DNA of 64,000 nucleotides from Cnuibacter physcomitrellae (GCF_014640535.1 NZ_BMHD01000001.1:374214-438213), one strand, 5' to 3'; shown: positions 34,514 to 43,333, numbered from the stretch's first letter. Notes: generated from the letters alone by a model not told the origin. Made by a program: numbers and translations.

Positions 34514-36232
34514 GTGAGCTTCACCGCCCCCATCCAGGCCCCAGGTCTCACACTCGACACCCAGTGGTATCGACGAGCGGTCTTCTACGAGGTGATGGTG
34601 CGGTCGTTCGTCGACTCGAACGGCGACGGGTTCGGCGACATCGCCGGGCTCATCTCCAAGCTCGACTACCTGCAGTGGCTGGGCGTGGACGCGCTCTGGC
34701 TGCCCCCGTTCTTCATGTCGCCGCTGCGGGACGGCGGATACGACGTGTCGGACTTCAAGGCCGTGCTGCCGGAGTACGGGACGGTCGAGGAGTTCCGTGA
34801 CCTCGTCACGAAGGCGCATGAGCGCAACATGCGCATCGTGATCGACTTCCCGCTCAACCACACGTCGGACCAGCACGAGTGGTTCCAGCAGTCGCGCGAG
34901 GACCCGGACGGCCCGTACGGCGACTTCTACGTCTGGAGCGACACCGACGAGAAGTGGGAGAACATCCGCATCATCTTCGTCGACACCGAGGAGTCGAACT
35001 GGACGTTCGACCCCGTCCGCCGGCAGTTCTTCTGGCACCGCTTCTTCTCGCACCAGCCCGACCTCAACTTCGAGAACCCCGCCGTGCACGAGGCGATCTT
35101 CGACACGGTGCGGTTCTGGCTCGACATGGGCGTCGACGGCATCCGCCTCGACGCCATCCCGTACCTCTACGAGTCGGACGAGGGCAACGGCGAGGGCGAG
35201 CCGCTCACGCACGAGTTCATCGTGAAGCTGCGCGCGATGGTCGACCGCGACTACCCGGGCCGCATCCTGATCGCCGAGGCCAACCAGTGGCCGCGCGAGG
35301 TGGCGGCGTTCTTCGGCAGCGAGGAGGAGCCGGAGTGCCACATGGCCTTCGACTTCCCGGTGATGCCGCGCATCTACTACTCCCTCCGTTCGCAGAAGGC
35401 CGACGAGCTGGTGCGGATCCTCTCCGAGACGACCGACATCCCGCCGGGAGCGGCGTGGGGCACCTTCCTCCGCAACCACGACGAGCTCACGCTCGAGATG
35501 GTGAGCGAGGAGTACCGGCAGGCGATGTACGGCTGGTACGCCTACGACCCGCGGATGCGGTCCAACATCGGCATCCGCCGCCGACTGGCGCCCCTCCTCG
35601 ACAACTCGCGGGCCGAGCTGGAGCTCGTGCACGCGCTGCTGTTCGCGCTGCCCGGCAGCCCCTTCCTCTACTACGGCGACGAGATCGGGATGGGCGACAA
35701 CATCTGGCTGCCCGACCGCGACTCCTCCCGCACCCCCATGCAGTGGACGCCCGACCGCAACGCGGGCTTCTCCACGGCCGACCCCGGGAAGCTCTTCCTG
35801 CCCGTCGTGCAGTCGCTGGTCTTCAACTACACGCTCGTCAACGTCGAGAGCCAGCTGGCGCAGTCCCGCTCCCTCCTGCACTGGGTGCGGAACGTCGTGC
35901 ACGTGCGGAAGGCGCATCCGGCGTTCGGGCTCGGCGCGCTGCGGGTCCTCGAGAGCACGAACGAGTCGGTGCTCTCGTTCATCCGCTCGTACGCGGGCTC
36001 GGACGACGTGCTCGGCGATCAGCCCGAGGACGTGCTGTGCGTCTTCAACTTCTCGCACAACCCCGTCTCCACCACGATCACCGCCCCGGAGTACGCGGGA
36101 TGCCGGCTGTACGACCTGTTCGGGCACGCCGAGTTCCCCGCTTTCGACGACGACGGCGTGGTGCACCTGACCTTCGGCACGCAGGCCTTCTACTGGTTGC
36201 ATGTGTCGAAACCCGACGAACGCATGCGGTGA
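34514..36232 (+). CDS. treS: Trehalose synthase TreS (maltose alpha-D-glucosyltransferase)
   Basis: A 572-residue GH13 enzyme that interconverts maltose and trehalose. The TIM barrel has region I FPLNHTSDQH, region II DGIRLDAIPYL (nucleophile Asp), region III LIAEANQWP (acid/base Glu) and region IV LRNHDELT. The sequence WYRRAVFYEVMVRSF is typical of TreS, and the C-terminal domain (NFSHNPVST) ends at 572 without a fused maltokinase. GTG 34514 has AGGAG five bases upstream. Together with GlgM/GlgC at 39-41 kb it belongs to alpha-glucan metabolism. Confidence 0.93.
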   Translation: MSFTAPIQAPGLTLDTQWYRRAVFYEVMVRSFVDSNGDGFGDIAGLISKLDYLQWLGVDALWLPPFFMSPLRDGGYDVSDFKAVLPEYGTVEEFRDLVTKAHERNMRIVIDFPLNHTSDQHEWFQQSREDPDGPYGDFYVWSDTDEKWENIRIIFVDTEESNWTFDPVRRQFFWHRFFSHQPDLNFENPAVHEAIFDTVRFWLDMGVDGIRLDAIPYLYESDEGNGEGEPLTHEFIVKLRAMVDRDYPGRILIAEANQWPREVAAFFGSEEEPECHMAFDFPVMPRIYYSLRSQKADELVRILSETTDIPPGAAWGTFLRNHDELTLEMVSEEYRQAMYGWYAYDPRMRSNIGIRRRLAPLLDNSRAELELVHALLFALPGSPFLYYGDEIGMGDNIWLPDRDSSRTPMQWTPDRNAGFSTADPGKLFLPVVQSLVFNYTLVNVESQLAQSRSLLHWVRNVVHVRKAHPAFGLGALRVLESTNESVLSFIRSYAGSDDVLGDQPEDVLCVFNFSHNPVSTTITAPEYAGCRLYDLFGHAEFPAFDDDGVVHLTFGTQAFYWLHVSKPDERMR

Positions 36233-36235
36233 CTC

Positions 36236-36976
36236 GTGACGCTCGAGGTCACTCGAGCGACACTCCCGAAGTGGGCCACGAGGCTCGCGGTCTTCGACCT
36301 GGAGACCACCGGCATCGACGTCGAGACGTCGCGCATCGTGACGGCCAACGTGTCGATGCTCGACGAGCACGGTCAGGTCGTCGACCGGCATGACTGGATC
36401 GCCGACCCGGGGGTCGAGATCCCCGAGGGCGCGACCGCGGTCCACGGCATCACCACAGCGCAGGCGCGCGAGGTCGGCCGTCGTGCGGCAGATGTCGTCG
36501 ACGAGGTCGTGTTCACCCTGCGCACGGTGCTCGCCGACTCCTACGCCGTGGTGGTCTACAACGCCCCCTACGACTTCACGCTGCTCGACCGAGAGTGCGC
36601 CCGGCACGGGATCCGGCCCCTCGGCGAGCCCGGAGCGGTGGTCGACCCGCTCGTCATCGATCGGCGCGTCGACCGGTACCGCAAGGGAAAGCGCACGCTC
36701 ACCGCGGCGTCCGACCACTACGGGGTCACCCTCACCGACGCCCACAACGCCGGCGCCGACGCCATCGCCGCGGGCCGCGTCGCCCTCGCCATCGCGGAGC
36801 GCTACGCCGACGACCTCGCCTTCGACGCGGCCTCGCTGCATCGCGCGCAGGTCGACTGGCACGACGAGCAGTGCGCCTCGTTCGAGGACTACATGCGGCG
36901 CACGTGCGACCCTCACTTCACTGCCCGCCGCGGGTGGCCGCTCATCCCGATCCCGGCCCACCCGACGCTGTTCTGA
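36236..36976 (+). CDS. DEDDh-family 3'-5' exonuclease (DnaQ-like)
   Basis: A 246-residue exonuclease with Exo I VFDLETTGID (Asp, Glu), Exo II YNAPYDFTLLD and Exo III HNAGADAIAAG with the catalytic His. It resembles DNA polymerase III epsilon but is free-standing and lacks a BRCT or ligase domain. The start GTG is three bases after treS, so the two are co-transcribed. In many actinobacteria it is annotated as 3'-5' exonuclease; RNA or DNA substrate is not resolved by sequence. Confidence 0.9.
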   Translation: MTLEVTRATLPKWATRLAVFDLETTGIDVETSRIVTANVSMLDEHGQVVDRHDWIADPGVEIPEGATAVHGITTAQAREVGRRAADVVDEVVFTLRTVLADSYAVVVYNAPYDFTLLDRECARHGIRPLGEPGAVVDPLVIDRRVDRYRKGKRTLTAASDHYGVTLTDAHNAGADAIAAGRVALAIAERYADDLAFDAASLHRAQVDWHDEQCASFEDYMRRTCDPHFTARRGWPLIPIPAHPTLF

Positions 36977-36998
36977 GCGCGGCGTGAGTACGGCGTTC

Positions 36999-37625
36999 AT
37001 GGCGGACACGGCCATGGTCGAGGCCAAGCGCGCGGCGGCCGCGCGGGGCATCCGCCGGTGCGGGATCTCCGGCGCCCTCGTGCTCGCGCTGTCGCCGCTG
37101 CTCATCCTGCTCGGCTGGAACGGGATCCCGGCGGGGGTGCTCGCGCTGATCTACGTCGTCGTGGCCGCGGTGGTCCTCACCCAGAACGTCGGTCGTCGTC
37201 GCCGGCTCGGGAGAGCGCTCGCGCTCCGGCCGTTCGTCGCGGTCGGCCCCGAGGGGTTGCTCTACGACGGCGTCGAGCATCCGTGGCCGACGATCCGCGC
37301 TCTGCTCCTGCTCGACATGCGGCACCAGCGCGTGCTGGCCCCGGGACCCGTGGGCGCCGCCCAGAGGACCGCTCTCGGCACGGGAGCCGCGACTCTCGGC
37401 TACCTCGTCGCGTTCGCCGACGACACCGAGGCGGTCGAGATCGACAACGCGCTCTCCTACGCCGACGCGGACGCGTTCGAGCTGGCCGTCCGCGCCGAGG
37501 CGGCGGCCGCCGGCGTCCCGCTCGACATCGCGACGACCACGAAGGAGTCGGCCGACTGGGGGATCAAGGTCGGCCTGGCGATGTCGGAGCTCCGCAAGGC
37601 CCGCCGCCGGTCCCGACGGCGTTGA
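36999..37625 (+). CDS. Conserved membrane protein of unknown function
   Basis: A 208-residue protein. A short basic leader (EAKRAAAARGIRR) is followed by two membrane helices at about residues 22-42 and 46-67 (ISGALVLALSPLLILLG and AGVLALIYVVVAAVVL). A soluble PH-like part follows with GPEGLLYDGVEHPWPTIRAL and a basic C-terminus. I recognise no family beyond a loose PH-like look. Several starts are possible: GTG 36984, ATG 36999, ATG 37014. It sits 22 bases after the exonuclease and is probably co-transcribed. Confidence 0.6.
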   Translation: MADTAMVEAKRAAAARGIRRCGISGALVLALSPLLILLGWNGIPAGVLALIYVVVAAVVLTQNVGRRRRLGRALALRPFVAVGPEGLLYDGVEHPWPTIRALLLLDMRHQRVLAPGPVGAAQRTALGTGAATLGYLVAFADDTEAVEIDNALSYADADAFELAVRAEAAAAGVPLDIATTTKESADWGIKVGLAMSELRKARRRSRRR

Positions 37626-37636
37626 CGGCGCACGCA

Positions 37637-37666
37637 GAAGCGCCCCCGCCGAGGCGAGGGCGCTTC
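37637..37666. terminator. Hairpin terminator between the hypothetical gene and rpmE2
   Basis: GAAGCGCCC (37637-37645) pairs perfectly with GGGCGCTTC (37658-37666) around a GC-rich inner stem. It serves the convergent genes. Confidence 0.7.
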
Positions 37667-37691
37667 CGTGCTGTGCGTGTTCGGGAAGTGA

Positions 37692-37943
37692 CTACTTGCC
37701 GAAGTTCTTGTAGCGCGAGTTGAACTTCTCGACGCGACCGGCCGAGTCGAGGATGCGCTGCTTGCCCGTGTAGAACGGGTGCGACTCGGACGAGATCTCG
37801 ACGTCGATGACGGGGTAGGTGTTGCCGTCCTCCCACTCGATCGTCTTCTCGCCGGTCACGGTGGAGCGGGTCAGGAAGGTCGCGCCGGACGCGAGGTCGC
37901 GGAACACGACGGGGGCGTAGTCGGGGTGGATGTCAGTCTTCAT
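37692..37943 (-). CDS. rpmE2: 50S ribosomal protein L31 type B
   Basis: An 83-residue L31 of the zinc-free (C-minus) type: no CxxC pair is present, and [15 protein letters not shown] and [12 protein letters not shown] match the type B family. Type B L31 commonly replaces zinc-binding L31 when zinc is scarce and is controlled by Zur, but no recognisable Zur site was seen upstream. A -10-like TAGGAT at 38058-38063 implies a leader of about 100 nt. The zinc-type L31 gene is not in the window. Confidence 0.95.
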   Translation of the reverse strand: MKTDIHPDYAPVVFRDLASGATFLTRSTVTGEKTIEWEDGNTYPVIDVEISSESHPFYTGKQRILDSAGRVEKFNSRYKNFGK

Positions 37944-38115
37944 CGGGGATCCTCAGGTGTGGTCTGGCTTGCGGGGGCGTTCCGGCTGGCCAGGATGTGT
38001 CAGGCGGGCTGCGAGGGCCCGTCGAGGCATCTGAGCCGTCGGGCGAACCAACACACGATCCTACCAGGCTCGGTCCGATCTGGCGAGTGGACGCGGCGGT
38101 CGGCTGCGCAGGACC

Positions 38116-38898
38116 TCAGGCGGCGCGGGCGGTGTAGCGCCCGTCCTCCTCCGTCACGGTGATGGGGAGGCCGAAGACCTCGGTGAGGTTCTCGGAGGTG
38201 ATGGTCTCGCGCAGCTCGCCACTGGTCACCACTCCCCCGCGCGCGAGCAGCAGAGCGTGGGTGAAGCCGATCGGGATCTCCTCGACGTGGTGGGTCACCA
38301 TCACGATCGCGGGGGCCTCAGGCGACTGGGCGTAGCCGCCGAGGAGCTGCAGCAGCTCCTCGCGGGCGCCGAGGTCGAGCGAGGCGGCGGGCTCGTCGAG
38401 GAGCAGCAGCTCGGGGTCGGTCATGACGGATCGAGCGATCTGCACACGCTTCTGCTCGCCGTCGCTCAGCGATCCGAACGCGCGGTCGCTGAGGTGGTCG
38501 AGGCGCCACTCGGCCAGCACGCGCTGGGCGCGGCGGAGGTCGATGTCCTCGTAGGTCTCGTTCCAGCGGCCGGTGACCGAGTAGGCGGCCGTGAGCACCA
38601 CGTCCAGCACGCTCTCGTCGGCGGGGAACCGACGGGCCATCGCGCTCGACGCGAAGCCGACGCGCGGCCGCAGCTCGAACAGGTCGACCTCGCCGAGCCT
38701 GCCGTCGAGCACCTGGACGCTGCCGCTCGACGGGTGGTTCATCGCCGCGGCGATCTGCAGCAGGGTGGTCTTCCCCGCGCCGTTGGGCCCGAGCACCACC
38801 CAGCGCTGGTCGCCGTCGACCCGCCAGGTCAGATCGTTCAGGATGCGGTTGTCGCCGCGGACGACGGTGACGTCTTCGAGGTCGAGCACATCAGGCAT
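38116..38898 (-). CDS. ABC transporter-type ATP-binding protein (ModF/YbbA-like stand-alone)
   Basis: A 260-residue ABC ATPase with Walker A GPNGAGKTT, signature LSDGEQKR (SDG rather than SGG), Walker B LLLLDEPAAS and H-loop VTHHVEEIP. It stands alone with no permease gene beside it. The family often appears as iron or molybdenum-like transport ATPases, but the substrate is unknown. The ATG at 38898 is preceded by GGGAGG, and TAGGCT ends seven bases upstream, so it may also be leaderless. Confidence 0.9.
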   Translation of the reverse strand: MPDVLDLEDVTVVRGDNRILNDLTWRVDGDQRWVVLGPNGAGKTTLLQIAAAMNHPSSGSVQVLDGRLGEVDLFELRPRVGFASSAMARRFPADESVLDVVLTAAYSVTGRWNETYEDIDLRRAQRVLAEWRLDHLSDRAFGSLSDGEQKRVQIARSVMTDPELLLLDEPAASLDLGAREELLQLLGGYAQSPEAPAIVMVTHHVEEIPIGFTHALLLARGGVVTSGELRETITSENLTEVFGLPITVTEEDGRYTARAA

Positions 38899-38905
38899 GC
38901 CTCCC

Positions 38906-38911
38906 AGCCTA
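38906..38911 (-). promoter_or_regulatory. -10-like box of the stand-alone ABC ATPase
   Basis: TAGGCT on the minus strand ends seven bases before ATG 38898. Confidence 0.35.
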
Positions 38912-38977
38912 GCCGTGCGCCGCAGGCCCCGAGGGTCGGTCGGAGGGGGTGCCGCCTGGGAGTTCGGCCTGTGCCGA

Positions 38978-39007
38978 CGGCCGGTGCGCGCACGGCCGCA
39001 CCGGCCG
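38978..39007 (-). terminator. Strong hairpin downstream of glgM
   Basis: CGGCCGGTGCG (38978-38988) pairs perfectly with CGCACCGGCCG (38997-39007) around eight bases. No clear U tract follows, so termination is inferred from stem strength only. Confidence 0.5.
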
Positions 39008-39019
39008 CCTCATGAGGCG
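39006..39019. promoter_or_regulatory. Perfect 14-bp palindrome near the glgM 3' end
   Basis: CGCCTCATGAGGCG reads the same on both strands with no loop. It lies after the glgM stop (39045) and before the ABC ATPase promoter, so it may be a protein-binding site or chance. Confidence 0.3.
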
Positions 39020-39044
39020 TCCGACCGGTCGCGGTCGCCCGCGT

Positions 39045-40229
39045 TCAGCCGATGAGTGAGCGGTAGATGGCGGCCGTCTGGTCGGCGATCGTCGACCAGC
39101 TGAACTCGGCCTCCGCGCGGGCGCGCCCGGCCAGGCCCATGCGCCTCGCCGACTCGGGGTCGGAGACGACGCGGGTCAGCGCATCCGCCATGTCGGCGAC
39201 GAAGCGGTCGGGATCGAGCGGGGTGCCCGTCCCGTCCTGCTCCTGCTCGATCGGGACGAGCACACCCGTCACGCCGTCGACGACGACCTCCGGGATGCCG
39301 CCGGTCGCCGTGCCGACGACGGGCAGCTCGCACGCCATCGCCTCGAGGTTCACGATCCCGAGCGGCTCGTACACGGAGGGGCAGACGAAGACCGTCGCGG
39401 CGGTGAGCACGGCTGCGAGCTCGGGCTGCGGGAGGATCTCCTCGATCCAGATGATGCCCGTCCGCGTCTCCTGGAGCGCACGCACGGCGTTCGTCACCTC
39501 GGCCATGATCTCGGGGGTGTCGGGCGCACCGGCGCAGAGCACGACCTGGACGTCCGCGGGCAGACGGTCGATGGCGCGGAGCAGGTAGGGCAGCCCCTTC
39601 TGCCGGGTGATCCGGCCGACGAACACCACGGTCGGGCGGTCGGCGTCGATGCCGTGGCGGGCGAGCACCTCGGCGTCATGGACCGGACGCCACCTCTCGA
39701 GGTCGATCCCGTTGTAGACGACGGACACCTTCTCCTCGTCGAGCGCCGGGTACGAGCGCAGGATGTCGCGGCGCATGCCGCCGCTGACCGCGATGACGTG
39801 GTCGGCGGACTCGTACGCCTCGCGTTCGATCCACGACGAGACGCGGTACCCGCCGCCGAGCTGCTCGGCCTTCCACGGGCGGAGCGGCTCGAGGGAGTGC
39901 GCCGTGACGACGTGCGGCACGCCGTGGAGGAGCTGTGCCAGACGCCCGGCCGCATTGGCGTACCAGGTGTGCGAGTGCACGAGATCGGTGCCCTCGACCG
40001 CCTGCGCGATCTGCAGGTCGACGCCGAGCGTCTCGAGGCTGCCGTTCGCCCCCGCCAGCTCGGCCGGCGTGCGGTAGGCGAAGACGCCGGGCTCGTCGCG
40101 GGGCTCGCCGAAGCAGCGGACCGCGACGTCCATCCGGCTGCGGAGCTCCTTCACCAGCTCCGTGACGTGCACTCCCGCACCCCCGTAGATCGCGGGCGGA
40201 TACTCCTTGGTCAGCACGTCGACTCGCAT
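39045..40229 (-). CDS. glgM: Glycogen synthase / alpha-maltose-1-phosphate synthase (GlgM type)
   Basis: A 394-residue GT4 enzyme that uses ADP-glucose. The N-terminus RVDVLTKEYPPAIYGGAGVHV, the core VVFVGRITRQKGLPYLL and the motif SVYEPLGIVNLEAMAC (EX7E) fit actinobacterial GlgA/GlgM. In mycobacteria Rv1212c makes maltose-1-phosphate from ADP-glucose and glucose-1-phosphate, feeding GlgE. It is divergent from glgC exactly as in Mycobacterium, with only 50 bp between starts. A TAACGT box is seven bases before the ATG, suggesting leaderless translation. Confidence 0.9.
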   Translation of the reverse strand: MRVDVLTKEYPPAIYGGAGVHVTELVKELRSRMDVAVRCFGEPRDEPGVFAYRTPAELAGANGSLETLGVDLQIAQAVEGTDLVHSHTWYANAAGRLAQLLHGVPHVVTAHSLEPLRPWKAEQLGGGYRVSSWIEREAYESADHVIAVSGGMRRDILRSYPALDEEKVSVVYNGIDLERWRPVHDAEVLARHGIDADRPTVVFVGRITRQKGLPYLLRAIDRLPADVQVVLCAGAPDTPEIMAEVTNAVRALQETRTGIIWIEEILPQPELAAVLTAATVFVCPSVYEPLGIVNLEAMACELPVVGTATGGIPEVVVDGVTGVLVPIEQEQDGTGTPLDPDRFVADMADALTRVVSDPESARRMGLAGRARAEAEFSWSTIADQTAAIYRSLIG

Positions 40230-40236
40230 ACCCCGA

Positions 40237-40272
40237 ACGTTAGTACGCCGGTGTACAGCACACCATTAGGGT
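40237..40272. promoter_or_regulatory. Divergent leaderless promoter pair for glgM and glgC
   Basis: Minus strand TAACGT (40237-40242) is seven bases from the glgM ATG. Plus strand TAGGGT (40267-40272) is seven bases from the glgC ATG. The two -10 boxes are 24 bases apart, so polymerase binding would be mutually exclusive. A small GGTGT/ACACC inverted repeat lies between them (40249-40263). Confidence 0.45.
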
Positions 40273-40279
40273 GGGTCTC

Positions 40280-41524
40280 ATGGCAGCATCGAAGAAGATC
40301 TTCGGCATCGTCCTCGCGGGTGGCGAAGGGAAGCGGCTGATGCCCCTCACCGCCGACCGGGCCAAGCCGGGCGTCCCGTTCGGAGGCGGTTACCGTCTCA
40401 TCGACTTCGCGCTGTCGAACCTCGTCAACTCGGGGCTGCGGCAGATCGTGGTGCTCACGCAGTACAAGTCGCACAGCCTCGACCGTCATGTGTCGCAGAC
40501 CTGGAAGCTCGACGGGCTGCTGAACTCGTACGTCGCCTCCGTGCCGGCGCAGCAGCGCCTCGGCAAGCGGTGGTTCAGCGGATCGGCCGACGCCATCCTG
40601 CAGAGCCTCAACCTCATCCGCGACGAGGATCCCGACATCGTGGTCGTGGTCGGCGCCGACCACGTGTACCGGATGGACTTCAGCCAGATGATCGAGGCCC
40701 ACATCGAGTCGGGTGCCGGGGCGACGGTGGCCGCGATCCGCCAGCCCATCTCGCTCGCCGACCAGTTCGGCGTCATCCAGCTCTCCGACTCCGATCCCCG
40801 CCGGATCTCCGAGTTCCTCGAGAAGCCGAAGGACCCGATCGGGCTCGCCGACTCCCCGGGCGAGGTCCTGGCCTCGATGGGCAACTACATCTTCGACGCC
40901 GACCAGCTGATCGAGGCCGTGATCCGCGACGGCGAGCGGCCCGAGTCGAACCACGACATGGGCGGCGACATCATCCCCGACTTCGTGTCGCGACAGAACG
41001 CCGCCGTGTACGACCTCAGCCGCAACGAGGTGCCCGGTTCGACCGATCGCGACCGCTACTACTGGCGCGACGTGGGGACGATCGAGTCCTTCTTCGACGC
41101 CCACCAGGACCTCATCTCCGCGCTGCCGGTGTTCAACCTGTACAACAACGAGTGGCCGATCTACACGCAGCAGCTCAACTCGCCCCCGGCGAAGTTCGTG
41201 CGCGACGCCAAGGGCAACCCGGGCATGACGGTGGAGTCGATCGTGTCGCTCGGCTGCCTCATCTCCGGTGCGCGGGTGGAGCGCAGCGTCCTCGGCCCCT
41301 GGTGCACCGTCGACTCGGGCGCGCTGGTCGAGAACTCGGTGTTCTTCGACCGCGTCCACGTCGAGCCGGACGCCGTCATCCGCCGCGCTATCCTGGACAA
41401 GAACGTCGTCGTGTCCGCCGGGGCGCAGATCGGCGTCGATCCCGAGCGCGACCGTGAACGGGGTTTCACGGTCACCGAGTCCGGCATCACCGTGGTCGGA
41501 AAGGGAGTTCGCGTCGTCCCATGA
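40280..41524 (+). CDS. glgC: Glucose-1-phosphate adenylyltransferase
   Basis: A 414-residue enzyme that makes ADP-glucose from ATP and glucose 1-phosphate, supplying GlgM. Signatures are present: [31 protein letters not shown] and [14 protein letters not shown], with a left-handed beta-helix C-terminus ([17 protein letters not shown]). ATG 40280 is preferred over GTG 40271 because it fits the family start [11 protein letters not shown]. It overlaps serB by four bases (ATGA). Allosteric regulation by glycolytic metabolites is known for the family. Confidence 0.95.
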   Translation: MAASKKIFGIVLAGGEGKRLMPLTADRAKPGVPFGGGYRLIDFALSNLVNSGLRQIVVLTQYKSHSLDRHVSQTWKLDGLLNSYVASVPAQQRLGKRWFSGSADAILQSLNLIRDEDPDIVVVVGADHVYRMDFSQMIEAHIESGAGATVAAIRQPISLADQFGVIQLSDSDPRRISEFLEKPKDPIGLADSPGEVLASMGNYIFDADQLIEAVIRDGERPESNHDMGGDIIPDFVSRQNAAVYDLSRNEVPGSTDRDRYYWRDVGTIESFFDAHQDLISALPVFNLYNNEWPIYTQQLNSPPAKFVRDAKGNPGMTVESIVSLGCLISGARVERSVLGPWCTVDSGALVENSVFFDRVHVEPDAVIRRAILDKNVVVSAGAQIGVDPERDRERGFTVTESGITVVGKGVRVVP

Positions 41525-42153
41525 CCCTCGTCGTCCTCGATGTCGACTCGACCCTGATCGAGAACGAGGTGATCGAGCTCCTCGCCGAGGCGGCGGGCTC
41601 CCTCGACGAGGTGGCGGCGATCACGCACCGCGCCATGAGCGGCGAGATCGACTTCGCCGAGAGCCTGCGTGAGCGCGTCGCCACCCTCCAGGGTCTGCCC
41701 GTGTCGTGCCTCGCGGAGGCGGGCGACCGGATCACCGTGACCGCCGGCGTGCCGGAGCTCGTCGACGGCGTGCACTCGTTGGGCGGCAGGATCGGCGTGG
41801 TGTCGGGCGGCTTCCACGAGCTCGTCGACCCGCTCGCCGCCTCGCTCGGGCTCGACCACTGGAGCGCCAACCGCCTCGAGGTCGCCGACGGGCGGCTTAC
41901 CGGCCGCGTCTCGGGCCCGATCGTCGACGCCGAGGCGAAGGCCGCGGCGCTCCGCACCTGGGCCTCCGAGTCCGGCACCCCCCTCTCGCGCACCATCGCC
42001 GTCGGCGACGGGGCGAACGACCTCCGCATGATGGACGAGGCCGGCCTCGCCGTCGCCTTCTGCGCGAAGCCCCTCGTCCGCGCCCACGCCGACGTCTGCC
42101 TCGACACCCGCGACCTCTCCCAGCTCCTCCCCCTCCTCGGCCTCCGCGCCTGA
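41521..42153 (+). CDS. serB: Phosphoserine phosphatase
   Basis: A 210-residue HAD phosphatase with the SerB-type motifs [30 protein letters not shown] and [20 protein letters not shown]. It makes L-serine from phosphoserine. The short form lacks the N-terminal ACT domains of mycobacterial SerB2. Coupled to glgC by ATGA overlap, an arrangement found in several Micrococcales; a functional link is not evident. A partial repeat element follows its stop. Confidence 0.92.
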   Translation: MTLVVLDVDSTLIENEVIELLAEAAGSLDEVAAITHRAMSGEIDFAESLRERVATLQGLPVSCLAEAGDRITVTAGVPELVDGVHSLGGRIGVVSGGFHELVDPLAASLGLDHWSANRLEVADGRLTGRVSGPIVDAEAKAAALRTWASESGTPLSRTIAVGDGANDLRMMDEAGLAVAFCAKPLVRAHADVCLDTRDLSQLLPLLGLRA

Positions 42154-42200
42154 CCCGCCCCCTGGCGTCCGCGCCCCGCGCGTCGCCCGGCCGCCGCCAC

Positions 42201-42262
42201 TTCGACACCGAATTCGGCGCACCTCCGCGCTATTCGCCGCACTTCCGCTGAATCGGTGTCGA
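42201..42262. repeat. CGACACCG-family palindrome, copy 2 (partial)
   Basis: Outer arms TTCGACACCGA (42201-42211) and TCGGTGTCGA (42253-42262) match the other copies, but the inner GCGGGGCTT hairpin is replaced by unrelated sequence. It lies between co-directional serB and the DUF559 gene, unlike the other copies. Confidence 0.7.
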
Positions 42263-42385
42263 GGCGACGGACATAGACGTCGGGAGCCTGGACCCCGGTT
42301 CCTGCACAGCGCGGGGTGAACCGACTTCCTCCACAGATCTCGTGGCGGCGGCCGGGCGCGCCCCGACGTCGGGGAGGCTACCGGA

Positions 42386-43252
42386 ATGGATGTCGTGGAG
42401 ACTCTCGTACGTCACGGAGGTGTGGCCCCGGTGGCGCTGCTCGCTGCCCGGGGGTGCAGCTCGGCGCAGGTGCGCGGCGCCGTTCGTCGCGGGCAGGTCT
42501 TCCACCCGAGACGCGGATGGATCGCTCTGCCCGAGGCGGATCCGATGCTCGTCTCGGCGGCCCGTTCGGGTGGACGAGTCACCTGCGTCAGTGCTCTGGC
42601 GCTGATGATGGTGCACACGCCCGGCAGCCCCGTCACCCATCTCCGGGTGCCCACGACCGCCCGCCGGCTGCCGTCGACCCCAGCGACGATCCACCGCTCC
42701 GACGTCGGGCGACCGGAGGACCCGATCGTCGACGGCATCGACGTGGCCCTCTCGATCGCGGTGCGCTGTCTGTCGCGGGACGATGCGGTCGCCGTGCTCG
42801 ACTCGGTCGTCAACCTCCGGCTGCTGCGGCGCAGCGAGGTGGTCGACGTGCTCGCCGAGCTGCCGCAGTGCTACCGCGACTACGCGGGCCTCATCGACGG
42901 CGGGGCCCAATCCGGGATCGAGACGCGCTTTCGACTGGGGTGCAGAGCGCTCAACCTCCCGCTGCGCAGCCAGGTGCCGATCGGCGGCGTGGGGCGAGTC
43001 GACTTCGTCATCGGTGACCGACTCGTCGTGGAGGTCGACGGCCGTGAGACCCACGCGCCGGCCACCGCCTTCGCAGCGGACCGACGCCGCGACCTCGCGC
43101 TGAAGGAACGGGGATACCTCGTGCTGCGGCTCACGTACGCGCAGGTGATGTACGAGTGGCCCCGCGTGGCGGCGCTTCTCCGATCACTCGTCGCTCGACA
43201 GGAGCATCGTTGGGCGGCGCGGCACCGGCGCGCTGGGCTGGTCGAGCTGTAA
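42386..43252 (+). CDS. AbiEi-like / DUF559 domain protein, possible orphan antitoxin or nuclease
   Basis: A 288-residue protein with two parts. The N-terminal part (1-60) looks like a winged helix (GGVAPVALLAARGCSSAQVR, VFHPRRGWIAL), as in AbiEi-type antitoxins. The C-terminal 100 residues match the DUF559/Vsr-like PD-(D/E)XK fold: GRVDFVIGDRLVVEVDGRE carries the D...ExD acidic motif, then RRRDLALKERGYLVLRLTY. Cognate toxin AbiEii is absent. A repeat copy lies on each side, and GGGGAGG precedes the ATG. Orphan copies are common in Microbacteriaceae. Function is unproven. Confidence 0.75.
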   Translation: MDVVETLVRHGGVAPVALLAARGCSSAQVRGAVRRGQVFHPRRGWIALPEADPMLVSAARSGGRVTCVSALALMMVHTPGSPVTHLRVPTTARRLPSTPATIHRSDVGRPEDPIVDGIDVALSIAVRCLSRDDAVAVLDSVVNLRLLRRSEVVDVLAELPQCYRDYAGLIDGGAQSGIETRFRLGCRALNLPLRSQVPIGGVGRVDFVIGDRLVVEVDGRETHAPATAFAADRRRDLALKERGYLVLRLTYAQVMYEWPRVAALLRSLVARQEHRWAARHRRAGLVEL

Positions 43253-43256
43253 GGGC

Positions 43257-43329
43257 GTCACTTCGGCACCGAAACGGGGGAAGCCCCGCCAATAGGGCGG
43301 GGCTTCCCGAGAATCGGTGTCCAGGTGAC
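43257..43329. repeat. CGACACCG-family nested palindrome, copy 3
   Basis: Outer arms start GTCACTTCGG and end GGTGTCCAGGTGAC. The inner stem GGGAAGCCCCGCC (43278-43290) pairs perfectly with 43296-43308 over 13 bp with a 5-nt loop. It lies between the convergent DUF559 and bioY genes and is a likely bidirectional terminator. Confidence 0.85.
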
Positions 43330-43333
43330 AACG

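Noticed and set aside
33398-37105. 1235-codon minus-strand frame covering treS and the exonuclease
   Set aside because: Only its end (33398-34372) is a real gene, the alpha/beta hydrolase. The rest is antisense to treS and the exonuclease, both with full catalytic motifs.
37944-38115. Zur operator or riboswitch upstream of rpmE2
   Set aside because: The leader is long, but I could not find a Zur-like palindrome or a conserved aptamer core.
42201-43329. IS-element or transposon hypothesis for the DUF559 region
   Set aside because: No transposase, target duplication or terminal inverted repeats of IS type. The bracketing repeats are palindromes that occur elsewhere without cargo.
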